Origin: Winogradskyella psychrotolerans
Lineage (GTDB): Bacteria; Bacteroidota; Bacteroidia; Flavobacteriales; Flavobacteriaceae
Length of the DNA stretch: 64,000 nucleotides
NCBI RefSeq assembly: GCF_018860545.1
Contig: NZ_JAHKPN010000011.1
Location: forward strand, 558,001 to 622,000
Direction: 5' to 3'
The position numbers and the translations under genes are program-made. How positions within the stretch are numbered: position 1 is the first letter of the stretch; each line of letters opens with the position of its first letter. This document shows positions 46,641 through 56,800 of this stretch, in pieces. Under the pieces are notes generated by a model. The model did no database searches, was not told where the DNA came from, and was given only the letters and a program-made list of their open reading frames with translations.

Positions 46641-49502
46641 ATGAAAAAAATTTACTTAGCACTTTTATGTATAAGTGCATCGTTATTTACTTTCGCACAA
46701 GTTACAATAACACCTAATCCTTTTGAAATAGATGAAAGTATTACAATCACTTTAGACATCAATAGTAACGACACTGATTGTAATGGGTTTAGTAATCCAT
46801 CTAAGGTATACATGCACTCTGGTGTTGGTGATGGATCTAACGCTTTTGGTATAAGCGTTGTTGGAAACTGGGGCGCAGATGATGGTATTGGAGAAATGAC
46901 TAATGAAGGTGGTGGCATATTTAGTATTACAATAACACCAGAGACTTACTACAGCTTAACAACAGTACAGGCGGCAAATGTTATTCAGATGGGCATGGTA
47001 TTTAGAAGTGCAGACGGCTCTGAAGAATTAAAAGCTAGTGGATGTAGTGATTTTATTTTTGAAGTAGGAACATTTCAGGTGAGCTTAACATCTCCAAGTA
47101 GTGATACTACTATTTTAAATTCTGGTGAAGATTTAACCATTTCTGCTACGAATATTGGCGGCAATGCAAGTTATACATTAACAGCAGATGGTTCTGTAAT
47201 AGACACCAACGCTTCAACTAATAATTACAGTTTTGTGGATACTAATATTACCACAAATAAAAACTATGAATTAACAGCCGAATTTAATGGGACTGTTATA
47301 TCTAAATCGTTCAATGTCATTGTAGACCCAGGAACTAACATTGGCATAATGCCAACAACCTACGAAGATGGAATTACCTACATAGATGACAATACAGCTG
47401 TACTAGTATTATATGCTACAGGAAAAGATTTTGTATACGTCGCCGGAAGTTTTAACAATTGGCAACCAGACGCATCGTATGCCATGAGAAAAGACCCAAC
47501 TAGAAACAATAAATTCTGGATAGAATTGACAAATCTTACTCCAGGACAAATTGAAACATATCAATATTGGGTTGTGGATAAAACTCCTCTTGCTAACTCA
47601 CCGTCATTAGTTAAAACAGCAGACCCGTATTCAACATTAGTTTTATCCCCTTATGATGATCCTTATATTTCTGCAACAACCTATCCTAACTTGCCTACAT
47701 ATCCTGTAGGTCAAGAACGAGAAGTAACGGTTTTAGAAACCGGTCAAACAGCGTACGATTGGCAAATAACTGATTTCAATAAACCAAGTAAAGAAGATTT
47801 AATTATATACGAAGTATTAGTTAGAGATTTCGATGCTAACCGAAATTTCCAAGACATCATAGACCGAATCAACTACTTTAAAAACCTTAATGTTAATGCT
47901 ATACAATTAATGCCAGTTATGGAATTTGAAGGTAATGAAAGTTGGGGCTACAACACCTCTTTTCATATGGCATTAGACAAATTCTATGGTACAGCGGATA
48001 AGTTTAAAGAATTAGTAGATGTTTGCCATGAAAATGGTATTGCCGTAATTCTAGATATCGCATTTAATCATGCCTTTGGAAGAAACCCTATGGTTAGGAT
48101 GTGGATGGATGATCCTGATGGCGATGGTTGGGGATCACCAAGTTCTGAGAACCCTTACTTTAATGAAATTGCATTACACAGTTATAGTGTTGGAGAAGAT
48201 TTTGATCATTCTAATGTTAGAACTCAAGATTTTGTAGAACGTACAGTAGAATATTGGATAAATGAATTTAATATTGATGGGTTCCGTTGGGATTTAACTA
48301 AAGGGTTTACACAAAGCTGTACTGCTGGAAACGACAATTGCACTAATAGTTATCAGCAAGATCGTGTAGACATATTAAAAGCATATGCTGACTATTCTTG
48401 GTCAATAGATTCAGATCACTACGTAATTTTTGAACACTTAGGCTCAGATGTAGAAGAAAAAGAATGGGCTAACTATCGTTTAGATGAAGGTAAAGGTGTT
48501 ATGATGTGGGGAAAAATGACAGAACCATATAATGAATTAACTATGGGCCAAGATGGAGATAAAAACATTGATAGAATAGGCCACAATGCGCATACAGGTT
48601 TTGATGGACCTCGAGTTGTTGGTTATCCTGAAAGCCATGATGAAGAACGTTTAATGTATAAAAACGTTGCCTATGGCAATACGAGCAATGCTGCTCATAA
48701 TGTTCAAGATTTAAATATTGCATTATCAAGAATGTCTGCATTAGCAGCTGTTTCTACCATGGTACCAGGCCCAAAAATGATTTGGCACTTCGGCGAACTT
48801 GGTATGGATAACTCAATTTTCACATGCAACGATGGAAGCTACAATAATGATGGTTGTAAATTAGATACAAAACCTCAACCACAATGGGTAGAAAACTGGT
48901 TAACAGAAGCGTTACGAGCTCAGATTTATGAAGATTGGTCTAAACTCCACAAACTTAAAACTGATGAACCTGTTTTTGAAGGAGATTATGAAATCACTTC
49001 TGGAAATTTGACTCCAAGAATTGATATTTTTGATAACTCTATACCAGCAACACAATTAAAAAATGTAATTATTCTTGCAAATTTTGATGTGGTGTCACAA
49101 AGTATCGACACTAATTTCCCAACTGGTGTTACTTCAACATGGTATGATCTCATGGATGCAACAGGAAACACAACCGTTAGTAATTCTACCTCAGCAATAA
49201 CAATACCTGCCGGTCAATTTAGAATCTTAGGAAATAAAGCTTCAGATGTCCTTAGTGTTACTAATGAAGTCGTATTAGGTTTTAGTATTTATCCGAATCC
49301 TTCACAAACAACATTTAGTATAAACGCTAATGTTTCAAATGTTGAAGTTTACGACTTAACCGGAAAATTAGTGAAGTCATATAAAGGCAATTTTACAAGT
49401 GTAGATACTTTTAATGTCTCGTCTTTAAATTCTGGTATCTATATGGTTAAAGTCCAAAATGATAATAACCGTACATTAACAACGAAACTAATAAAACTTT
49501 AA
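46641..49502 (+). CDS. Secreted GH13 alpha-amylase with starch-binding-like domains and type IX sorting domain
   Basis: 953 residues. Signal peptide, an N-terminal domain (about 20-135), an Ig-like domain (about 145-230), a CBM48-like module with FVYVAGSFNNWQPDA (about 265), then the GH13 barrel: LDIAFNHAFG (about 469), GFRWDLTKG with Asp nucleophile (about 546), IFEHLGSD with Glu (about 596) and ESHDEE (about 663). The C-terminal ~75 residues (SIYPNPS, then VYDLTGKLV and GIYMVKV) are a type IX secretion sorting domain, so the enzyme is surface-attached or released. It likely makes the oligosaccharides imported by SusCDE. Confidence 0.94.
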   Translation: MKKIYLALLCISASLFTFAQVTITPNPFEIDESITITLDINSNDTDCNGFSNPSKVYMHSGVGDGSNAFGISVVGNWGADDGIGEMTNEGGGIFSITITPETYYSLTTVQAANVIQMGMVFRSADGSEELKASGCSDFIFEVGTFQVSLTSPSSDTTILNSGEDLTISATNIGGNASYTLTADGSVIDTNASTNNYSFVDTNITTNKNYELTAEFNGTVISKSFNVIVDPGTNIGIMPTTYEDGITYIDDNTAVLVLYATGKDFVYVAGSFNNWQPDASYAMRKDPTRNNKFWIELTNLTPGQIETYQYWVVDKTPLANSPSLVKTADPYSTLVLSPYDDPYISATTYPNLPTYPVGQEREVTVLETGQTAYDWQITDFNKPSKEDLIIYEVLVRDFDANRNFQDIIDRINYFKNLNVNAIQLMPVMEFEGNESWGYNTSFHMALDKFYGTADKFKELVDVCHENGIAVILDIAFNHAFGRNPMVRMWMDDPDGDGWGSPSSENPYFNEIALHSYSVGEDFDHSNVRTQDFVERTVEYWINEFNIDGFRWDLTKGFTQSCTAGNDNCTNSYQQDRVDILKAYADYSWSIDSDHYVIFEHLGSDVEEKEWANYRLDEGKGVMMWGKMTEPYNELTMGQDGDKNIDRIGHNAHTGFDGPRVVGYPESHDEERLMYKNVAYGNTSNAAHNVQDLNIALSRMSALAAVSTMVPGPKMIWHFGELGMDNSIFTCNDGSYNNDGCKLDTKPQPQWVENWLTEALRAQIYEDWSKLHKLKTDEPVFEGDYEITSGNLTPRIDIFDNSIPATQLKNVIILANFDVVSQSIDTNFPTGVTSTWYDLMDATGNTTVSNSTSAITIPAGQFRILGNKASDVLSVTNEVVLGFSIYPNPSQTTFSINANVSNVEVYDLTGKLVKSYKGNFTSVDTFNVSSLNSGIYMVKVQNDNNRTLTTKLIKL

Positions 49503-49530
49503 TTAGTGAAATCTCTATAGTATTTAAACT

Positions 49531-49558
49531 AAAAGGTGCTCAAATGAGCACCTTTTTT
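49531..49558 (+). terminator. Rho-independent terminator at the end of the plus-strand maltose arm
   Basis: AAAAGGTGCTC (49531-49541) pairs perfectly with GAGCACCTTTT (49546-49556), with a 4-nt loop and a U-run. Also usable by transcripts from the small convergent ORF to the right. Confidence 0.88.
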
Positions 49559-49587
49559 ATATCCGTTAACTAAAATTAACTCTAATA

Positions 49588-49815
49588 TTATACTTGGAAT
49601 GTATTGGTAAAACTTCTAGAATTATCACTTACAGTTCCCGCGACAAATGTTTTAAAAACCATATAAAATTTAGAGTATAAATTCTCTAATCCTAAATACA
49701 CTTTATTAGATGTCTGCTTTTTTTTCATTCCTTTAGAAGATTCTGATGTATTTTCAGTTTTTGTTCCTAAAGTTACAGGCTGCCAAATTGTTGGGTTAAT
49801 TGTTATATTTTTCAT
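49588..49815 (-). CDS. Small ORF (75 aa), unrecognised
   Basis: 75 residues, beginning MKNITINPTIWQPV, with a Lys/Thr/Ser-rich middle and a C-terminal aromatic stretch; no membrane segment or Cys. An AT-rich, A-ending stretch typical of flavobacterial leaders precedes the ATG. It faces the amylase gene and could use its terminator in reverse. No modification enzymes or toxin partner lie nearby. It may be a genuine small gene or a chance ORF. Confidence 0.4.
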   Translation of the reverse strand: MKNITINPTIWQPVTLGTKTENTSESSKGMKKKQTSNKVYLGLENLYSKFYMVFKTFVAGTVSDNSRSFTNTFQV

Positions 49816-50281
49816 AATGTATACTTTTAAATTTATTAAAGAAATATGAAATATCTCTGGGACAAATTTCGGAAGATATAAGCAACTAGAACATTACACC
49901 ATTATCGTATTTATATATTATTTTAACTATTTGTAAACCACAAATTCACAATACGGGTAATATTGCATAGTTCTATGGTAATAATGTAAAGACCGAGATG
50001 AATTCCTATGTTTTATGAGTAGATAGATTAATAAAAATTAAACGTCATTTTCACTGAGTCTTTTTAATTCCGTAATAAATAAGAATCCTTCTCTCTATTT
50101 TCACAAATAACAGTGAAAGGTCGGGTTTAGCTCTTCGACTTACATAAAAGTCATAAATGATATAACTCAACAGAACCACTATTAACCTATGTTATTCATA
50201 TAGCAAGAATAAAAAAGGGGTTATAAAGTTCATAATTTCTTTAAATGATTTCGTATATTAAAAACTACGTAACTTTGTAAT
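49816..50281. other. Intergenic region between the small ORF and the HD-PycTM gene
   Basis: 466 AT-rich bases without a convincing ORF. A short hairpin ATTTGT/ACAAAT occurs near 49930-49950. The only clear signal is the promoter at its right end (listed separately). Confidence 0.4.
50249..50277 (+). promoter_or_regulatory. Promoter of the HD-PycTM / GAF / phosphatase unit, apparently leaderless
   Basis: TAACTTTG (50270-50277) matches the -7 consensus, with a TTTC (50249-50252) 17 bases upstream as a weak -33. The ATG begins only 4 bases after the -7 box, so the transcript would start at or very near the start codon. Confidence 0.55.
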
Positions 50282-51448
50282 ATGGAAGAAAAGCTTTTAC
50301 TCGATGTAGAAATATATGTTGCCGAATTGTTAAATAAACAGCTCGCCCCAACAAACTATTATCACAATGCTATTCATACTAGAAAGGTTGTTGCTAGTAT
50401 AACTGAATTAGCTAAAAGTGAACAATGTTCAGAACAAGAGACTTTCGTTTTGTTATTAGCTGGATGGTTTCATGATACTGGATTTATTTATACTGATGTA
50501 GGTCATGAAGAAGAAAGTGTAAAGATTGCGCAATCGTATTTAAAAGAGCAAAACTTACCACCAGACACTCTATCCCAAGTTGAACAATTAATATTGGTTA
50601 CAAAAAAAGGCATTAAACCGACCAATATGTTAGAAGCTATTATTAAGGATGCTGATTGTGGTCATATCACTTCCGATAATTATTTAGACATTTCAGAAAA
50701 TCTATTAAAAGAACTGAATGCTAAAAATGAAGAGCCTCTTTCTGATAAGGAATGGATGCAACAAAATCTCGAGTTTCTTAAAAACCACACCTTCTATTCC
50801 GATTCGGCTAAACAACTTTGGCAATCTAAAAAGGAAATCAACCAATTAGAAATTCAAAAAAAATTACACAAGCTATCTCAAAAGAAAAATAAAAAAAATA
50901 AAAAATCAAGATTTGGCAGAGGTGTCGAAACGATGTATCGTGTACAATTAAAAAACCACATAGAATTAAGTGCTATTGCAGATACCAAAGCGAACATCCT
51001 ACTCTCTGTAAATGCTATTATCATTTCTGTTGCTTTGTCTAATTTAATACCTAAGTTAGATAACCCCTCAAATTTATTTTTGGTATACCCTACTTTAATC
51101 TTAATGCTTTTTAGTGTGGCATCAGTAGTATTATCGGTATTATCGACGCGTCCTAAAATATCTAATGTCGCCATTACAAAAGGTATGATTAAGGAGAAAA
51201 AGACAAATATTCTCTTTTTTGGAAATTTTCATAAGATGAGTTTGAAAGATTTTGAATGGGGAATCGACTACTTAATGGACAATGAAGAAACATTATATAA
51301 CTCGCTTACTAAAGATTTGTATTATTTAGGATTAGTGCTTAATAGAAAATATAAATTACTACGAATCACGTATACCGTTTTTATGTTCGGAATTATTATA
51401 TCGGCAGCATCATTTATCTATAGTTACTATATAAACATGCCTTTGTAA
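50282..51448 (+). CDS. HD phosphohydrolase - PycTM-like membrane effector fusion
   Basis: 388 residues. Residues 1-190 are an HD domain with the metal-binding pattern His28/His32 (YHNAIHT), His64-Asp65 (WFHDTG), His75 and Asp123/125 (IKDADCGH). A basic Lys/Asn-rich linker (about 195-225) follows. The C-terminal part has ELSAIADTKANILLSVNAIIIS and three or four hydrophobic segments, resembling the PycTM domain of Pycsar anti-phage systems. HD domains hydrolyse nucleotides or cyclic nucleotides. No cyclase is adjacent, so a Pycsar role is not supported by neighbours. First of three closely spaced genes (16-base gap to the next). Confidence 0.85.
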   Translation: MEEKLLLDVEIYVAELLNKQLAPTNYYHNAIHTRKVVASITELAKSEQCSEQETFVLLLAGWFHDTGFIYTDVGHEEESVKIAQSYLKEQNLPPDTLSQVEQLILVTKKGIKPTNMLEAIIKDADCGHITSDNYLDISENLLKELNAKNEEPLSDKEWMQQNLEFLKNHTFYSDSAKQLWQSKKEINQLEIQKKLHKLSQKKNKKNKKSRFGRGVETMYRVQLKNHIELSAIADTKANILLSVNAIIISVALSNLIPKLDNPSNLFLVYPTLILMLFSVASVVLSVLSTRPKISNVAITKGMIKEKKTNILFFGNFHKMSLKDFEWGIDYLMDNEETLYNSLTKDLYYLGLVLNRKYKLLRITYTVFMFGIIISAASFIYSYYINMPL

Positions 51449-51464
51449 TTTTAATTTAAACACT

Positions 51465-53801
51465 ATGAAAAATAAAACTACAGGACCCTTTAAGGTAAAT
51501 ATATCTTTACGTTTATTAAAGGATAAGTTTGAAGATTTATTAAAATCTAATAATGCCGCGATTCAACTGCAAGCCAAGCAAGCTTTAGAATTATTTGACA
51601 AGCATCCTATACTATTAACGGGAACATCTTCTACTGAAGAGTTTTTAAGTAATATGCCTGTTATAGATCAGTTGATGTCCTATATTTTCCCACCTGCTTT
51701 AACTGAGAATGAAATCAAAGCTGCTGTAACACCCTATACAAGCGATATTTTGCATTGTAGCTCAAGATTAGAACATATAATAGCGAATGCTGATACACAA
51801 GAAAATATTTTCAATAATCTTTACAAGGATTACGAAGACTCTTTCGATTTATTGACCTATGCTATCATATTAAATGTTTATTACAAATTTAATGTCGATT
51901 TTGAACGACCAAAAACCTTATCTATTACTGATAAAAATGGAGAAAGTAAGCGCTATCGTGTAGCCTTTAATGCTGATTTTCTCAACATCTATCCCAATGA
52001 AAACGCGATTGACATTACCGAGGATATTGTAGACGAATTATTAAGCAACGCCAATACAATTGAAATCTGGCAAAAATACTTTCCAAAAGATTCTTGGACT
52101 ATTGACGGCTTCGGAATTATAAACCTCATAGACACCTCGCTAGATGAACGCATAGATGATTTTAAAACGCATTTAATACAACCTAACAGCGAAAGCTTTC
52201 AATACCTTATACAAGATATTAGACGCATTTTTAATATTCCAGATTTGCAACTCGGTAGTTATAGTGTGGATCATAATAAAATTGTTTCACCATTTGACAG
52301 AAATTTCAATACGTTAACCTTAGTACAAAACGAAGATGTTAGCATTAACGACTATGGTTGCGAACATATTAATTGTCAACTTTTTAAGGACTGTAAACCG
52401 ATTATTATTTCAAATGTAGAAACGTATCACAACCAGACTAATGGCAATAGACTTAGCCGAACATTATTAAACAAAGGGTTAAAAAGTGTGGCGCTTATTC
52501 CTGTTCCTATTAACGGAGCATTAGGTTTTATTATAGAATTAGCGGCCTTTAAAGTGAATCAACTCAATGCCGTTAATATGGTGAAGTTAGATTCTATTTT
52601 GCCTTTTATTTTAAGCTATTCTAAACGGACATTTTCAGAACATCAGAACGAAATTAGTGCTATTATACAACAAGAATGTACTGCAATTCACCCTTCTGTG
52701 CAATGGCGTTTTGAGGAAGAAGCCAACAAATACATTCAAGAAAGAAATTATGGTGAAAACCCTGTGTTTGAAGAAATTGTTTTCAAAGATGTTGTACCGC
52801 TTTTTGGTCAAATTGATGTCGTTGGTTCATCAAACGCTAGAAATGAAGCCATAATTGTAGATTTAGAAAGACAATTAGAAAAAAGTAAACAAATACTTCG
52901 CCATAGAATTAAAATAAATTTACCGTTCTACGAACAATTAATTTACCAAATTGATAAATATTTACTGGAATTAAAACAAAATTTCCATACCAATACAGAA
53001 CAAGAAATTAATATCTTTTTTCAAAAACAACTGTTCCCACTTTTTGAATTTTTTCAGAGTAGTTCTAAGAGTAGTACAGACGTTGACGACTTCTTAAAAA
53101 CAATCGATAGAACAACTAGTAGCTTATACGATGCCAGAAAGGCTTATGATGTAACCATTGAGCTAGGAAACAAAGCGTTGTCTTCATTTTTAGATCAACA
53201 ACAACTAAAGGCACAAGACATATTTCCGCATTATTTTGAAAAATTTAAAACCGATGGTATAGAACACAATCTCTATATTGGACAATCTATTACTAACCGT
53301 CTAAACTACCATCCTACGGTTTTATACAACTTGCGCTTATGGCAGCTGCAAGTGGCTTGTGAAATGGAGGCGATGTATTATGAAAAACAGAAAGAGTTTC
53401 CTTTACAATTAGAAGTGGCCTCATTAATTCTTGCTTATGACGTTCCTATCACCATTCGCTATCGCATAGACGAAAAACAATTTGATGTTGACGGTGCTTA
53501 TAACGTCCGATACGAAATGATAAAAAAACGCATCGATAAAGCTCTTATAAAAAACACCAATGAAAGGCTTACACAACCGCATAAACTTTCTGTAGTGTAT
53601 TCAAGCAACGCTATGGAAAAAGAATATTTAGCTTATTTCGAATTTTTACAAGCTAAAAATTACATCGGAAATAATCTAGAAATCGTAGAGTTAGAAGAAC
53701 TTCAAGGAGCTAGTGGCATAAAAGCTATTAGAGTAGATATAAATAGAAAGCTTCAAAAAGTATCCGATATTTTTACCATAGAAGATTTACAAAGCGTGTA
53801 A
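51465..53801 (+). CDS. Large GAF-domain-like protein, function unknown
   Basis: 778 residues, no signal peptide or membrane segment. The middle (about 225-385) looks like a GAF sensor domain, with GLKSVALIPVPINGALGFIIEL. The flanks are helical, with EEFLSNMPVIDQLMSYIFPPAL near the start and a conserved-looking block LFGQIDVVGSSNARNEAIIVDLERQL (about 445-470). No catalytic output domain was recognised. It lies 16 bases after the HD-PycTM gene and 14 bases before the phosphatase-barrel gene, so it is probably a cytoplasmic sensor of the same unit. Confidence 0.75.
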   Translation: MKNKTTGPFKVNISLRLLKDKFEDLLKSNNAAIQLQAKQALELFDKHPILLTGTSSTEEFLSNMPVIDQLMSYIFPPALTENEIKAAVTPYTSDILHCSSRLEHIIANADTQENIFNNLYKDYEDSFDLLTYAIILNVYYKFNVDFERPKTLSITDKNGESKRYRVAFNADFLNIYPNENAIDITEDIVDELLSNANTIEIWQKYFPKDSWTIDGFGIINLIDTSLDERIDDFKTHLIQPNSESFQYLIQDIRRIFNIPDLQLGSYSVDHNKIVSPFDRNFNTLTLVQNEDVSINDYGCEHINCQLFKDCKPIIISNVETYHNQTNGNRLSRTLLNKGLKSVALIPVPINGALGFIIELAAFKVNQLNAVNMVKLDSILPFILSYSKRTFSEHQNEISAIIQQECTAIHPSVQWRFEEEANKYIQERNYGENPVFEEIVFKDVVPLFGQIDVVGSSNARNEAIIVDLERQLEKSKQILRHRIKINLPFYEQLIYQIDKYLLELKQNFHTNTEQEINIFFQKQLFPLFEFFQSSSKSSTDVDDFLKTIDRTTSSLYDARKAYDVTIELGNKALSSFLDQQQLKAQDIFPHYFEKFKTDGIEHNLYIGQSITNRLNYHPTVLYNLRLWQLQVACEMEAMYYEKQKEFPLQLEVASLILAYDVPITIRYRIDEKQFDVDGAYNVRYEMIKKRIDKALIKNTNERLTQPHKLSVVYSSNAMEKEYLAYFEFLQAKNYIGNNLEIVELEELQGASGIKAIRVDINRKLQKVSDIFTIEDLQSV

Positions 53802-53815
53802 AAACGGACGATTTT

Positions 53816-56800
53816 ATGAAAGCAAAATTACTATTCGGTTTTATGATTACTGGATTTCTTATCAGTGGTTGTGCCACCTATAATCCCTATAATGCGAATT
53901 CAAGTTATGATGAACTTAAACGTATAGATAATACCACGACCAACGTTTTTTTAATAGGCGATGTAGGTAAACCTGAAGCAGATGGCACCGCACCAAAATC
54001 ATTACTAAAATTACAGCGTCAATTTGGTAAGGCTAATAAAAATGATGTGCTTTTATTTCTTGGCGATAACATCTACCCTAAAGGGATTCCTCTAAAAAAT
54101 GATACAGCCATTAAAGAAGCTGAACATGCTTTAAACCTTCAATTAGAAGTCGCTAAAACATTTCCTGGAAGTGTTTATTTTCTTCCCGGAAATCATGATT
54201 GGTACAGCGGCTTAAAGGGCTTGAAACGACAAGAAAAAATGGTCGAGAAGGCCTTAGGAAAAAACACGTTTCAACCTGAAAACGGCTGTCCTATTGAGAA
54301 AGTAAATCTCAGTGACGATATTATTATGCTCATTGTAGATTCGCACTGGTATATTACCAATTGGAATAACCACCCTACTATTAATGATGATTGTGAAATT
54401 AAAACAAGAGCTGACTTTTTAGACGAATTCAGAAGTGAAATAAAAAAAGCACGCGGTAAAACAACTTTAGTTGCTATTCACCATCCCATGTATAGTAATG
54501 GGCCACATAATGGACGCTATGGTGTAAAGGAAAACATGTCACCAATTCCTGTGCTTGGTACCATAAAAAATATTTTAAGAACCACTACCGGAATCGTAAA
54601 TGCCGATTTATCCAATCAATTTTACAATGAACTCCGAAAAAATCTTGTAGTCGCTGCACAACAGAATGAGAATGTTATTTTTCTTTCAGGTCATGAGCAT
54701 AATTTACAATATTTAGAGCTTGAAAATGTGACGCAAATTGTAAGTGGTTCTGGTTCTAAAACAACACCTGTAAGAATGCGTAATCCAAATAATTATGGCC
54801 ATTCGGTTCCGGGTTATGCGGTATTAAATATTGGAAATGACAAAGCTATAGATGTTCAATATTATAATTCAGTTACAGAGCAAGTTGAGTTTTACAAACA
54901 AATAAAACAAGCTGAACAAGGTACGACTATTAAATATCCTGAAATAGTTTTAGACTCTGTAAGCGCCTCAATTTACACCAAGGACGACACCAATAAATCT
55001 CGTTTTTATAAATTTCTTTGGGGCGAACGTTATCGCGATGATTACAGTACTAAAGTTAAAGCCAAGACCGTTAGTTTAGACACCTTAATGGGTGGCTTAA
55101 AACCCTTTAGAAAAGGTGGAGGCACACAATCTAAGACACTACATTTAAAAACTGCTGATGGCAAGCGCTATGTTATGCGCGCCATGAAAAAGCAAGCCGA
55201 TCAGTTTATGCAGGCTGCAATTTTACAAGATCAATATGTAGAAGGTGAATTTATAAATACCACTACCGAAGATTTATTAGAAGACGTTTTTGCTGGCGCT
55301 TATCCATATGCTCCATTCACCATAGGAACGCTTTCAGATGCCATTAATCTTTCACATTTAAATCCTAAATTATATTATATCCCAAAACAAAAAGCTTTAG
55401 GTTCATATAACGACGATTTTGGAAATGAGCTCTATCTCTTTGAAGAACACCCTTCTGATGGCCATACAGAATTAGGAACGGGAAATTTTTCAGGAGACAT
55501 TGTAAGTACCGTAGATATGCTACAAGATGTGCTAAGTGATGAATCTAAAATTATTGATGAAAAAGAATTTATAAAAGCACGATTATTTGATATGCTTATC
55601 GGTGATCCTGACAGACACCAAGACCAATGGCGATGGTTAGTTTATGAGAATGACAAAAAAACAATTTACAAACCGCTACCACGAGATAGAGACTTCGCTT
55701 TTTCTAAAGTTTCTGACGGATTTTTATTTGGAGCAGGCGTAAAACTTATTCCCGCAGCAAGAAAATACAGAAAATACGAACCAGATTTAAAAGACGTCAA
55801 AGGATTTAACGTCTCTGGGTTTTCCTTAGATGTCGCCTTTATTAAAGAAGCTAATATAGCTGATTGGGATGAACAAGTACAATTTATTCAAGCTCAAATA
55901 ACAGATGACGTTATCGATAGTGCTTTTAGTGATATCCCAAAAGAAGTCAATGCCCATAATATTGCTGCTATTAAATCAATTTTAAAAGATCGACGTGCTA
56001 ATCTTCAAAAAATTTCTGATCGCTATATTAAGTTAATTAACAAATATGCCGTTATCACCGGAACCAATAAAGATGACTATATTAATGTGAAAGCCTTAAA
56101 AGATGGAGCAGTCGAAGTATCACTTTACCGCAAAAAAGATGACACCATTAAAGATCGTTTTCATCATAAAATCTATCAACCACAAACCACAAAAGAAATC
56201 TGGATATACGGATTGGACGACGATGATAGTTTTGAAGTTGAAGGCAAAATTTCTAAAATTAAAGTGCGTTTTATTGGTGGACAAAACAATGATGATTACA
56301 AAGTTGAGCATGGTAAAAACATAGTGATATACGACTACAAATCGAAGAAAAATGATTTAACAGCGGCTAAAAACGCGCGAATTAAACTAACCGACGATTA
56401 CAACACCAATGTGTACGATTATAGAAAGCTGAAAAATAATACAAATCAAATTGTTCCTATAGTCGGCGCCAACCCTGATGATGGACTTAAATTAGGTTTT
56501 GCAGATACGTATACGACTTATGGATTTGAACGTAATCCGTTTACATCACAACACCAATTTAAAGCCGCTTATTATTTCGCAACTGAAGGCTATGAATTAG
56601 ATTACAAAGGTGAATTTGCAAATGTTATTGGTGGACTCAATTTAGGATTTCAAGCACATTTCCAAAGTCCAAATTACAGCGTCAACTTCTTTGGTTACGG
56701 TAATGAAACTGAAAATTATGATGACGATTTAGGTTTAGATTACTATCGCGTTAAAACTCGAATTTTTAGATTTAGTCCTCAACTGATTTGGAATTCTAAA

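Noticed and set aside
49588..49815. RiPP or peptide-toxin precursor.
   Set aside because: No modification enzyme, transporter, protease or antitoxin is adjacent, and there is no core-peptide pattern.
50282..51448. Complete Pycsar anti-phage system.
   Set aside because: Only the membrane effector-like domain is present; no uridylate or cytidylate cyclase gene lies in the window. Reported as a fusion of unknown role.
52770..52860. Block in the GAF-like protein (LFGQIDVVGSS) reminiscent of the first metal motif of class III nucleotide cyclases, which would complete a Pycsar pair.
   Set aside because: The second metal motif and the substrate-specificity region are not seen downstream; the following sequence is helical. 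I do not call a cyclase.
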